19,473 nt of DNA. It comes from an uncultured Flavobacteriia bacterium. GTDB taxonomy: Bacteria; Bacteroidota; Bacteroidia; Flavobacteriales_D; Crocinitomicaceae. The stretch covers positions 1 through 19,473 of the forward strand of contig CALJTX010000041.1 in assembly GCA_937975705.1 (NCBI GenBank), read 5' to 3'. How positions within the stretch are numbered: position 1 is the stretch's first letter; each line of letters begins with the position of its first letter. Under the pieces are notes generated by a model. That model did not search any database and was not told the origin of the DNA. It saw nothing but the letters and a program-made list of their open reading frames with translations. A program made the translations under genes and the position numbers. This document shows, piece by piece, positions 6,828 to 14,837 of this stretch.

Positions 6828-9341
6828 TTATTTCTTTTTACCGAAGCGCTTGCGCAAAGTGCGCACGAATGGAAACGCACTTTCAAAAAATCTTTGCAAT
6901 CTCGATTTTTTGGTCTTTGGCTGATCAAAGTATTCGGAACCATAGCCATAACCGTAGCCATATTGCTGACCATAACCGTAGCCATAGCCGTAACCATAGC
7001 CATAACCCGACCCATAGCCGTAACCGTAGCCGTAACCCTTACCCATGAGGTCAGTTGCATTCACCAAAACGGCCATATTGCGGATTTTTTGATCGTGGTA
7101 CAATCCTGCAGGTATGCTGAGCATGCGGCGATCGAGGTGCTCGGCACGGGCAACATAAATAGTTAAATCAGCCAATTTCGAGATGTGTAAAGAATCTGCA
7201 ACTAAGGCAACAGGAGCCGTATCGATAATCACAAAATCAAAACGTGATTTGGCAATTGTTATCAGCTCGACTAAGCGCGGTCGCAATAGCAACTCAGAAG
7301 GGTTAGGTGGAATATCTCCAGACAAAATATAGTGCATATTTGCATTTGTAGGATCCTTTACCAAGATGTCATCAAAAGTTAGTGCCTCATTTACGATGTA
7401 ATTAGAAACCCCATTTGTCTGGGCAATATCCAAATAACGGCCAATTTTTGGCGCGCGCAAATCAAGTCCAATAACCACTACCTTTTTATCGGAATGAGAA
7501 ATTGTATGCCCCATGTTGATCGAAATGAATGTTTTACCCTCACCTGCAATTGATGAAGTAAACATGATCACCTTAGATTGGGCTTCTTCGACATTTTCCA
7601 ACAAAAAGTTCATGTTGGAACGTACCATGCGAAAGGCCTCTGCAATATGCGTTCTCGCATTTTTCGTAGAAACAACCGCACGTTGGCCATCTTCACCTTT
7701 TGGAATTTCTCCGATTGCGGGTAATTTGAAGGGAATCAGGTCATGTACACCATGTACTTTGCTATCCAACAAGTATTTAAGATAAACAATACCAAACGGA
7801 ATGAGTAGACCTAAAATGACTGCAAAAATATAATACTTGCCACGGTTAGGAGAAACAGGTATGCCATTGGACGATGGCTCCACTATTATCTTGGTATTAC
7901 CGATGGATGCCGCGGTAGAAATTTCATTTTCTTCGCGTTTCTGGAGCAGGAAAATATAAAGTGTCTCTTTTATTTTCTGTTGACGTTCGATGTCGCGGAA
8001 CTGTCGTTCAAATGCAGGTACGGAAGCAACTTTTCCTTCATAGATCCGCTGTTGATCATTCAAGGAACCCAAGATAATTTTTAGGCGAGACTTATTGGCT
8101 TTAAGGCCATCTTCAATTGTTGTGCGCAGGCCCTGAAGTTGTTCTTCCATACGCAATACTTGCGGGTTATTGGGCTTTGAGTTCTTGAGTAAACGCTCGC
8201 GATCTAGGATGAGTTTGTTGTATTGGGTGGTAATCGCAACAATTGTAGCGTCTTCAAAACCAAGATTTGATGGCAATAGTGTCGTATTGGAATTGTGTTT
8301 CGCTAAATAATCTTGGAGATATTCTGAAAGTTTGAGCTGTACGGAGGTCTCGATGATTTTAGCTTCAGCAGCATCTCTTTTAGAAACAAAACTACTGCCA
8401 TCAGTAAGTACATCGACAAGCTCGTGTTGTTGCTTAAATGACTCGGCGTCCTTCTCCACCTCACCTAATTCTTTGGCTAAATATGCCATTCGGTCATTGA
8501 TAAAACTGGTCGTATTTCGGGCCACCTCGTTTTGGTCTGCGATTTTCTCTTGGCGATGCTCATCGATGAGCGCACGAATAATGGCATTATTTTTCTCGAT
8601 GACCGGACCATCAATACTAATGGAAATAAGGTCGGAGGTTTTGTCAGCTCTGTCAATTGTGATAGCGCCATTCAGTGCTACAGCGACCTCATCTAAAGGA
8701 CTTAGACTGATTAGAAAGGTATTGCCAATTGCTCCACTACCAAAACTGCTCGTTTTATCAAAGCTTATGGTTCCGATGCTGGTTGCGATAGGCGTATTGA
8801 AGTTGTGCTTGCCAAGATATTCATTTTCATTCATGGTGAGCTCGTAGCGATTGGAACTCAGCACGGAGAGTTGAAATGTTGCCGTTAAATCAAAGAGTGC
8901 AGAATCAGAGCCAACCGCATTTATTTCAATTGGGTTATTACCCCACATTTCCGATTTTTTAATGCCGGCATTTTGCCCAACCATTTTATACGTTTTGTTG
9001 AGCTCCAGCACAGCAGCCACACCACGTAATATTGTTGGTGTTTTAAAGAGTGCAATTTCATTTCCGATGGCTAAGCGCTCGGGAAATAGACTTATGCCTG
9101 TGTTCGCGTTCAAGCCACTCAAAACATCGTTTTCCTTTGCATTCTGAATGAGGATCGTTGAACTACTTTGATAAATGTTGGTTGAGTACCGCAACATAGT
9201 GTATGCGATAAAAACAGAGATCCCTACACCAATTACAAACCATAGCCAATAATGCAGGTATCGGTCTATTAATTCTCGAACGTTAATTTTTTGCTCGGGT
9301 GGATCCTGATGGAGGAGGTTTTTTTGAATGTCTTCGGTCAT
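6828..9341 (-). CDS. Wzc-like polysaccharide co-polymerase and tyrosine autokinase
   Basis: Inner-membrane protein of 837 residues that controls polymer length and export of surface polysaccharide through cycles of tyrosine phosphorylation. The order is: cytoplasmic N-terminus, TM1 (about 31-50), a Wzz-type periplasmic domain with a helical, coiled-coil-prone middle, TM2 (about 503-525) and a cytoplasmic kinase domain. The kinase shows Walker A AGEGKT (599-604, Lys603), Walker A' IGLDLRAP (Asp627), the typical SGDIPPNPSELL (674-685) and Walker B FVIID (703-707). Residues 769-804 form a Tyr-Gly repeat with 15 tyrosines, the likely autophosphorylation cluster, followed by a basic extension (805-837). 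The ATG at 9341 shares one base with the stop of the export lipoprotein (TAATG), which suggests translational coupling. It is the last gene before the terminator. Confidence 0.96.
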   Translation of the reverse strand: MTEDIQKNLLHQDPPEQKINVRELIDRYLHYWLWFVIGVGISVFIAYTMLRYSTNIYQSSSTILIQNAKENDVLSGLNANTGISLFPERLAIGNEIALFKTPTILRGVAAVLELNKTYKMVGQNAGIKKSEMWGNNPIEINAVGSDSALFDLTATFQLSVLSSNRYELTMNENEYLGKHNFNTPIATSIGTISFDKTSSFGSGAIGNTFLISLSPLDEVAVALNGAITIDRADKTSDLISISIDGPVIEKNNAIIRALIDEHRQEKIADQNEVARNTTSFINDRMAYLAKELGEVEKDAESFKQQHELVDVLTDGSSFVSKRDAAEAKIIETSVQLKLSEYLQDYLAKHNSNTTLLPSNLGFEDATIVAITTQYNKLILDRERLLKNSKPNNPQVLRMEEQLQGLRTTIEDGLKANKSRLKIILGSLNDQQRIYEGKVASVPAFERQFRDIERQQKIKETLYIFLLQKREENEISTAASIGNTKIIVEPSSNGIPVSPNRGKYYIFAVILGLLIPFGIVYLKYLLDSKVHGVHDLIPFKLPAIGEIPKGEDGQRAVVSTKNARTHIAEAFRMVRSNMNFLLENVEEAQSKVIMFTSSIAGEGKTFISINMGHTISHSDKKVVVIGLDLRAPKIGRYLDIAQTNGVSNYIVNEALTFDDILVKDPTNANMHYILSGDIPPNPSELLLRPRLVELITIAKSRFDFVIIDTAPVALVADSLHISKLADLTIYVARAEHLDRRMLSIPAGLYHDQKIRNMAVLVNATDLMGKGYGYGYGYGSGYGYGYGYGYGYGQQYGYGYGYGSEYFDQPKTKKSRLQRFFESAFPFVRTLRKRFGKKK
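6930..7037 (-). repeat. Tyr-Gly coding repeat in the kinase tail
   Basis: Inside the kinase gene the codons alternate Tyr (TAT or TAC) and Gly (GGT or GGC) in three blocks with 4, 6 and 4 tyrosines, broken by Ser-Gly and Gln-Gln and closed by SEY. At DNA level this is a 6-bp period with mixed synonymous codons, so the protein pattern is kept more strictly than the DNA pattern. Out-of-frame reading produces spurious open frames on both strands. Confidence 0.9.
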
Positions 9342-10147
9342 TATTTCGTAAGTGAAATGATGGTATAGAGAGAAAGAAAGATGGAAATAGCTGTGGTACC
9401 CAGAGAGGTAAAGGTCTGAAAGTTTGTTCCTTGAAAATTAGCTGTAAAGTTTGGCTCTACATAAATTATATCGTTTTGGCGAATATAATAAGCAGGAGAT
9501 TGATAGAAATCATGCTTTGTGAGGTCCAGGCGGTATTCTTGACGCTGGCCATTTTCCTCGCGAACAAGCAAAACATTGTTTCGCAAACCCGTAATTTGCA
9601 GGTCTCCGGCTTTACCGATTGCCTCGATGATTGTCATGCGTTCGGTACCGACAGGAACCATCTGAACACCTGGTGCTTTAACCTGTCCTAGAACCGTAAA
9701 TTTGAAATTCATGAGTTGAACATTGACCACGACGTCATCTACGTAAGCCTCAAGTTGTTTTTGAAGAAATTCTACCGCTTGCAAGCGCGTTAGCCCTGCA
9801 AGTTTGACGAATCCTAATACGGGGAAATTGATATTGCCGTTGATATCGATTACATAAGAGAGTCCTGTACCATTCAGCATTTGTGGGTTCTGCATCATGC
9901 CCGAACCACCATTTTGATTGTTGGATGTATAATAGAACTGAAACGGCGCCAAACTTTCCATGTCTGAACCTCCAACCATAATATTCAATTGGTCGTCAGG
10001 ACGCAGCAGCAATTGGTAGTTAGGTTGAACCTGAGCACTGTTGCCCGTTTGGAAGTAAACTAGCTTTTCACGGGTTTTGCATGCACCCAACAGAACTAGC
10101 AAAAGAAGCGGTAAAAAGAATCGTGCTTTGGTATGGTATGAATTCAT
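9341..10147 (-). CDS. Wza-like polysaccharide export lipoprotein
   Basis: Outer-membrane-associated export component of 268 residues. The signal sequence ends in the lipobox LGAC with Cys23 as the lipidation site. A poly-export domain follows (about 45-140, starting LLRPDDQLNIMV and including YVIDINGNINFPVLG) and then an SLBB-type domain (about 148-200, FTVLGQVKAPGVQMV...IIEAIGKAGDL). The C-terminus has a hydrophobic stretch (about 248-265). It is shorter than E. coli Wza, as is usual in Bacteroidota. It lies 36 bp after the WecA-like gene and overlaps the kinase start by one base, forming the classical export pair. No Shine-Dalgarno sequence is visible before the ATG. The polymer exported could be capsule or loose exopolysaccharide; the sequence does not say. 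Confidence 0.95.
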   Translation of the reverse strand: MNSYHTKARFFLPLLLLVLLGACKTREKLVYFQTGNSAQVQPNYQLLLRPDDQLNIMVGGSDMESLAPFQFYYTSNNQNGGSGMMQNPQMLNGTGLSYVIDINGNINFPVLGFVKLAGLTRLQAVEFLQKQLEAYVDDVVVNVQLMNFKFTVLGQVKAPGVQMVPVGTERMTIIEAIGKAGDLQITGLRNNVLLVREENGQRQEYRLDLTKHDFYQSPAYYIRQNDIIYVEPNFTANFQGTNFQTFTSLGTTAISIFLSLYTIISLTK

Positions 10148-10183
10148 AGTAAAAATCGGGATAAAGTTACGCTTAATTGCCCA

Positions 10184-11266
10184 TCATGACAACAAAGACC
10201 TTGCGTTAATTTTGCGCCGCAGGCTCCGTAGCCAAAAGGCAAGACCAATGCTTTTGACGAGCATTGCCATGACCAACCAAAAATGCGACAACCAATAAGA
10301 GAGCCCCCACAAAACAAGTGGCATGCACAAAGCAAGCAGTAAAATACGAGCAGTTGTTTGGCGGTGGGTAAGTTGATAGTTGTCCATAATGAGGTGATGG
10401 ATATGGTTGCGGTCGGGTGAAAACGGTGATCTTCCTTCAGAAATGCGGGCAATAAAGATCCGAATAGAGTCAAAAACAGGAATAAAAAGAATGGCAATGA
10501 GCAAAATACCAAAGTTGGACGGCGCCAAATGCTTGATGCGCACAGCATAATTTGAACTCATCAAGACGATCACAAAAGCCGAAAGAATAAAACCGATAAA
10601 CAAGCTACCGGTGTCACCCATAAATATTTTTTTGTCTGTAGAAAGATTATAGCGCAAAAAGGCGATAAACATCCCAACCATTGAGGTACTTACAATTAGG
10701 AATCCCCAATCTTGAAGTTGATAAAATAAAATGGCGAAAGCAGTGAAAAAGAAAGCACCCAAGGAGGATGCAAGCCCGTCGATACCGTCAATTAAATTGT
10801 ACGCATTGATAAAGAAAATAACCACTGCATAAGCCAAGGGAATTACAATCCATTGGCTCAGTTGATGCAGGCCTAAAAAACCGTTTAAGTCCGTGATTTG
10901 AAAATCGGGGCTGAGAAAAAGAATGGTGGTGGCTAAAATTTGAGCGAGGATTTTATTGCGCGGCGAAATACCGGTCATGTCGTCTTTGAGACCCACCACA
11001 AACATGATTGTAGCCGCAGGAATCAAATATTGCGCCCGAAAAGTGAGAAAAAACTGTTCGGCAAAAGAAAGTGTCATGACAAACACAACAAAAAACACAA
11101 CGCCACCAAAGCTAGGCACATGCACCGTATGCGAACTTCGGTCGGAAAGTTTTTCGTATAGCCTTTTGATTTTTACCACTTGAATGACGACAGGCGTTAG
11201 GTAATAGGTCATGATGAAACTTCCCCAGAAAAATAAGATCAGAACAAGGAGTTTATATAAATTCAT
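10184..11266 (-). CDS. WecA/TagO-like undecaprenyl-phosphate sugar-1-phosphate transferase
   Basis: Integral membrane enzyme of 360 residues that would start glycan assembly by moving a HexNAc-1-phosphate from a UDP-sugar to undecaprenyl phosphate. It has about ten or eleven hydrophobic segments. Family motifs are in order: VGLKDD (91-96, magnesium-binding aspartates), NAYNLIDGIDGLA (154-166), FMGDTGS (215-221), PVFDSIR (263-269) and DRNHIHHL (285-292). The HIHH form points to the WecA/TagO branch rather than to MraY, which makes peptidoglycan lipid I. The donor sugar cannot be read from sequence. An 86-bp gap separates it from the Kelch gene upstream, the largest gap inside the cluster and a possible site for an internal promoter, although I find no exact TAnnTTTG box there. 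Confidence 0.93.
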   Translation of the reverse strand: MNLYKLLVLILFFWGSFIMTYYLTPVVIQVVKIKRLYEKLSDRSSHTVHVPSFGGVVFFVVFVMTLSFAEQFFLTFRAQYLIPAATIMFVVGLKDDMTGISPRNKILAQILATTILFLSPDFQITDLNGFLGLHQLSQWIVIPLAYAVVIFFINAYNLIDGIDGLASSLGAFFFTAFAILFYQLQDWGFLIVSTSMVGMFIAFLRYNLSTDKKIFMGDTGSLFIGFILSAFVIVLMSSNYAVRIKHLAPSNFGILLIAILFIPVFDSIRIFIARISEGRSPFSPDRNHIHHLIMDNYQLTHRQTTARILLLALCMPLVLWGLSYWLSHFWLVMAMLVKSIGLAFWLRSLRRKINARSLLS

Positions 11267-11352
11267 GCTTGGAGAGCTTGATTGTAAGACTAATTAAAGT
11301 GTTGAAAGTTGCTTTTGGGTATAAAAAGACGACAAAAAAGACGAAAGAGAAC
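11267..11352. other. 86-bp gap inside the polysaccharide cluster
   Basis: No gene, clear hairpin or exact TAnnTTTG box is visible on the minus strand. The only structure noticed is a 10-bp direct repeat, AAAAAGACGA, at 11323-11332 and 11335-11344 (plus-strand reading). In the transcribed direction this gives two T-rich tracts but no terminator stem. Read-through from the Kelch gene is likely. Confidence 0.5.
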
Positions 11353-12732
11353 TTAGTTTTCAGAATCGATAGCGCTGATTAACAGATCTTTATTCCAGCT
11401 TATTATTTTCATGCGCTTGTCGAGTGCATGTTTGCTTTCAGGCAGGAGCGTATCCACATCGCGGCGGGTAAGAAGTGCTAACTTGATACGTAGCGCCTTC
11501 AAAAAACTCTCGCGGCGCTTTTTGAGTGTTTCGTGCGAGAGGCCGGGCTCATCAAAAAAGTCATTGAGTGCCGAGAGTTCGAGCTCTTCTCTATTTTGGA
11601 TTAGTTTCAGTACAACCCATTCCATTTCTGAAAAATCATTGCGAAGCAGGACTGGTTTTTTAGGTCTGTACCAAGTTGTTTTGGTAATTCTTCTGACATA
11701 AAAAAGCAAGAAAAAGAAACCAATATTGAGCAGGATTGAAATCCAGAGATAGGTATCAAAAGAAATTTGCTTGAATATGGATACGGGTTTGTAAAGATAG
11801 TTCTCCTTAGGCACGCCAATGAGCATGCTTTTTAATTTTGTGATCTTGATTTGAAGCTGATCTTGTGTATTCGAATTATGGCGCGCCACCAATAAATATT
11901 TGCGGTCAAAAGAAGCAATAACACGGTTAATATTCCAATAAAACGGAGACTTGTATGTATAATACTTATTGGCCTCGAGTTGCAAGATGGTGAGCTTATC
12001 GTTGTAAGTAAAAATGCTGTAATCTTTATTTTGTAAAAAACCTCTGATGCGTGTTCTTTCTACAAAATCCGGAGAGAGCTCGCCAAGCAAGCGCCATTCT
12101 TTGGTTTTCATATTGAACTGCCAAATATCATTGAGGCGATTGACTTGGTTGAAACGACGCTGCAGCCCACCCATGATGTAAAGATTATTGCCCTGCTTTA
12201 CTCTATATGGATTGGAACGCTTATCGGGCATTGTTTCGGAGCGGTGCGCGACCTGAAACCATTCCCTATTGACCGGCTCATAAAAAGTGTGCGTATTCTT
12301 CACCTCAAAAAGGCCGTAACCACCAAACATATATACTTTATGTCGGTACTCGTACATCGCAGATTCAAATTGATTTTTATGATCAAAACTTTGGTCTATT
12401 CTGCGCAGTAAACCATTTCGCAGTTCGTAAATAATACCACAGCCACTCGATACAAAATAATAAACGCCTTTGTCTATAGAAATCGGGACAAAACGCTCTT
12501 TAAAATCTTGAAAAGGGATTTCAAGCTGCAGTTGAAGTGGCTTTCTTTCCCAGACTTGTTTACGAAGGGAATATTCGTAGTAGCCTAAAGAATCGTCGAG
12601 CACCATATAGTTGTTGCCGTAACGGTTAAAAGTCAGTTCTGCACTTAGACTTACTTTGATGGTCTTTTGGGCCCTATACCCAAATGAGACCAAAAGCGCA
12701 AGCAAAAGGAGATGTAATTGGTTTTTCATCAT
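11353..12732 (-). CDS. membrane-anchored Kelch-type protein with C-terminal helix-turn-helix-like domain
   Basis: 459-residue protein with a signal peptide (about 1-22), a beta-rich periplasmic region containing at least two clear Kelch-type repeats (about 132-162 with VYMFGG, and 183-216 with LYIMGG...NDIWQFN...EW), one transmembrane helix (about 328-347) and a cytoplasmic tail of about 110 residues. The tail segment 366-420 (FSEMEWVVLKLIQNRE...ALNDFF...ETLKKRRESFLKALRIKL) looks like a winged-helix or LuxR-type DNA-binding fold followed by a basic helix. The layout suggests a sensor that reads the periplasm or surface and acts on transcription directly; this is inference, and the tail could instead bind protein. 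An open frame continues upstream to 12855 inside pgi, but the ATG at 12732 begins the signal peptide and lies 5 bp after the pgi stop. An adjacent ATG at 12729 is equally possible. Confidence 0.85.
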   Translation of the reverse strand: MMKNQLHLLLLALLVSFGYRAQKTIKVSLSAELTFNRYGNNYMVLDDSLGYYEYSLRKQVWERKPLQLQLEIPFQDFKERFVPISIDKGVYYFVSSGCGIIYELRNGLLRRIDQSFDHKNQFESAMYEYRHKVYMFGGYGLFEVKNTHTFYEPVNREWFQVAHRSETMPDKRSNPYRVKQGNNLYIMGGLQRRFNQVNRLNDIWQFNMKTKEWRLLGELSPDFVERTRIRGFLQNKDYSIFTYNDKLTILQLEANKYYTYKSPFYWNINRVIASFDRKYLLVARHNSNTQDQLQIKITKLKSMLIGVPKENYLYKPVSIFKQISFDTYLWISILLNIGFFFLLFYVRRITKTTWYRPKKPVLLRNDFSEMEWVVLKLIQNREELELSALNDFFDEPGLSHETLKKRRESFLKALRIKLALLTRRDVDTLLPESKHALDKRMKIISWNKDLLISAIDSEN

Positions 12733-12737
12733 GTGAT

Positions 12738-14318
12738 TTACTTCAAATATTGCTGCAACAAAAAGCTTGTTGAGGCGTCGTGGCTGGCCACTTGTTTGTG
12801 TTCGATTTCTTCGAGAATGCTGTTGGCCAAAACTTTTCCGAGTTCCACGCCCCATTGATCAAAGCTGTAAATGTTCCATATCACGCCCTGCACAAACAAT
12901 TTGTGCTCGTAAAGTGCCACCAATGCGCCTAGGCTTTGCGGCGTAAGTTTGTCAATGAGCAGGGTATTGGTGGGTTTGTTGCCCTCAAAAACTTTGAATG
13001 GTATTTCATCTGATTTACCCACCAATAAAGCCTCAGTTTGGGCAAAGAAATTAGACATCAGTTTGTTGTGATGGTCTGTATTGCCGTGCAAAGACTGCTT
13101 GAAACCAATAAAATCGGTCGGAATGAGTTTGGTGCCTTGATGGATCAGCTGAAAAAAGGCGTGCTGAGAATTGGTGCCCGGCTCGCCCCAAATAATGGTT
13201 CCGGTTTGGTAGTTCACGACCTTACCGTCTCTGCCCACGCTTTTGCCGTTGCTTTCCATGATGCCTTGTTGTAAGTAAGGCGCTAACTTTTGCAAGTATT
13301 GTGTGTATGGAATGAGTGCCTCACTTTGGGCGCCATAAAAATTGTTGTACCACACACTCAACAGCGCCATGAGTACTGGCATGTTTTTTTCAAACGGTGC
13401 TTGCCTAAAATGGGTGTCCATCTGCTGCGCGCCATTGAGTAAGCCTTCAAAGTGCTTAAAACCAATTGCCAAACTAATAGACAAGCCTACCGCACTCCAC
13501 AAAGAAAAGCGGCCACCAACCCAATCCCACATCGGAAAAATATTATCTGGCGCAATGCCAAACTCACCTACCTTTTGCAAGTTGGTAGATACGGCTACAA
13601 AATGAGCCGCGATGTCTTTTTCCGTGCCAGCTTTCAAGAACCAACTGCGGATGGTCTGTGCATTTGTAAGGGTCTCTTGGGTGGTAAATGTTTTGGAAAC
13701 AATTACAAAAAGTGTAGTCTCCGGATTCAATTTTTTGAGCACTTCCTGTACGTGATCGCCGTCTACGTTCGAGACAAAATGTATGTTCAGGTGATTGTGA
13801 TAATATTGCAGCGCCTCAACCACCATTGCAGGGCCTAGATCAGAACCACCGATCCCAACATTGACTACATCAGTAAATGCTTTACCTGTAAATCCTAAGC
13901 GCTGACCATTGATGACTTCACCGGAGAACTTTTCAATTTTAGCATTGACTTTTTTGATTGCTGGCCTCACGTCCACGCCGTCAACCAAAAGTGGCGCTGT
14001 TTCATTCGAACGCAATGCCGTATGCAAAACTGCGCGATTTTCTGTCGCGTTGATCAGGTCACCGTTGAAGTAATTCTCAATAGCCGCACCCAACTCAACC
14101 TCTACGGCGAGTTCTTGCAACAAAGCCATCGTCTCTGTTGTGATTCTGTTTTTCGAGTAGTCGAGCAAAAATTCATTTTGCTGCAAATGAAAATATTCCG
14201 CTCTAGCGGGGTCAGCAGCAAATAAATCTTGCATGCGAACGGTCTTCATTTGCTCAAAATGTACCTGTAGCTTTTGCCATGCGGCTGTTCGAGTGGGGTT
14301 GATAGAATGTAAGGGCAT
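12738..14318 (-). CDS. pgi: glucose-6-phosphate isomerase
   Basis: Cytosolic enzyme that interconverts glucose-6-phosphate and fructose-6-phosphate in glycolysis, gluconeogenesis and sugar-nucleotide supply. All family landmarks are present in 526 residues: ENRAVLHTALR (93-103), GIGGSDLGP (155-163), SKTFTTQET, the signature GGRFSLWSAVGL, MESNGKS with catalytic Glu355, GTNSQHAFFQLIHQG with His386, and the C-terminal signature QWGVELGKVLA with Lys495. The gene is intact. It lies 39 bp after the cupin gene and 5 bp before the Kelch gene, inside the polysaccharide cluster rather than with glycolytic genes. This suggests a role in feeding precursors to the glycan, though it may be the only pgi of the cell. 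Confidence 0.97.
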   Translation of the reverse strand: MPLHSINPTRTAAWQKLQVHFEQMKTVRMQDLFAADPARAEYFHLQQNEFLLDYSKNRITTETMALLQELAVEVELGAAIENYFNGDLINATENRAVLHTALRSNETAPLLVDGVDVRPAIKKVNAKIEKFSGEVINGQRLGFTGKAFTDVVNVGIGGSDLGPAMVVEALQYYHNHLNIHFVSNVDGDHVQEVLKKLNPETTLFVIVSKTFTTQETLTNAQTIRSWFLKAGTEKDIAAHFVAVSTNLQKVGEFGIAPDNIFPMWDWVGGRFSLWSAVGLSISLAIGFKHFEGLLNGAQQMDTHFRQAPFEKNMPVLMALLSVWYNNFYGAQSEALIPYTQYLQKLAPYLQQGIMESNGKSVGRDGKVVNYQTGTIIWGEPGTNSQHAFFQLIHQGTKLIPTDFIGFKQSLHGNTDHHNKLMSNFFAQTEALLVGKSDEIPFKVFEGNKPTNTLLIDKLTPQSLGALVALYEHKLFVQGVIWNIYSFDQWGVELGKVLANSILEEIEHKQVASHDASTSFLLQQYLK

Positions 14319-14357
14319 TTGATAATTTATTTTAAGTGATTGACTTTAAAGGATTAA

Positions 14358-14825
14358 TTACCTCCCAAAATCGTCTTGAACACGGATAATATCCTCTTCA
14401 TTTGATGGATTAGAAGCATCGGTATGCTGCCAAATTTCTGCAATAAGCGCATCAGCGTCTAGGCCTACCAAGCGGTGGCGCTCGCCTTGTGCAAGTTTAA
14501 TCGTTTGGCCTTCGGTATAATGAACCAACTCCCCTTCTTGGTCGTTGTCAGAGCGCACAATGCCAACGGTGCCTTGCACCACTTTCCAGATCTCTGCACG
14601 GCGGTTGTGGTACTGCCAAGAAAGGCGCTGCCCAGCGGCTACCACCAATAATTTAGGGCTGAGCTTACCTCCAATGGTGAGCGTATTGACATCTAAGCCA
14701 TCAAAAAAAGCATCCGAAAAAGCCTGGGCTTGTGTTTCGTCTATGACGTAGAACGCTCCCCATGGGCGGGTGAGGTCCGAGGCAATGACGGTGAAGTTTT
14801 GTAGGAGTTGTTGGGGTGTTTTCAT
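14358..14825 (-). CDS. cupin, type II mannose-6-phosphate-isomerase-like
   Basis: 155-residue single-domain cupin similar to the C-terminal isomerase domain of bifunctional mannose-1-phosphate guanylyltransferase/mannose-6-phosphate isomerases. It shows RPWG (20-23), KLLVVAAGQRLSWQYHNRRAEIW (about 58-80, with metal-ligand candidates His73 and Glu78), GERHRL with His117, and the closing EEDIIRVQDDFGR typical of the family. It would interconvert fructose-6-phosphate and mannose-6-phosphate, which fits pgi lying 39 bp downstream and the need for GDP-mannose-type donors. Similar small proteins are often labelled phosphoheptose isomerase in Bacteroidota; sequence alone does not fix the substrate. 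The ATG at 14825 is preferred over an in-frame TTG at 14834. Confidence 0.82.
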   Translation of the reverse strand: MKTPQQLLQNFTVIASDLTRPWGAFYVIDETQAQAFSDAFFDGLDVNTLTIGGKLSPKLLVVAAGQRLSWQYHNRRAEIWKVVQGTVGIVRSDNDQEGELVHYTEGQTIKLAQGERHRLVGLDADALIAEIWQHTDASNPSNEEDIIRVQDDFGR

Positions 14826-14837
14826 CGGTATCAACTA

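Noticed and set aside
6755..7060. Open frames on both strands with Met-Ala-Thr or His-Ser-Arg-Asn rich products
   Set aside because: They are out-of-frame readings of the Tyr-Gly repeat and the kinase C-terminus; the low complexity explains their length.
8332..8847. Plus-strand open frame of 171 codons rich in Ser and Leu
   Set aside because: It is antisense to the helical periplasmic part of the Wzc-like kinase; Ser/Leu richness is the usual shadow of Glu/Lys/Gln-rich coding sequence.
12733..12855. N-terminal extension of the Kelch protein by 41 residues
   Set aside because: It lies within pgi in another frame and would bury the signal peptide; the ATG at 12732 follows the pgi stop closely.
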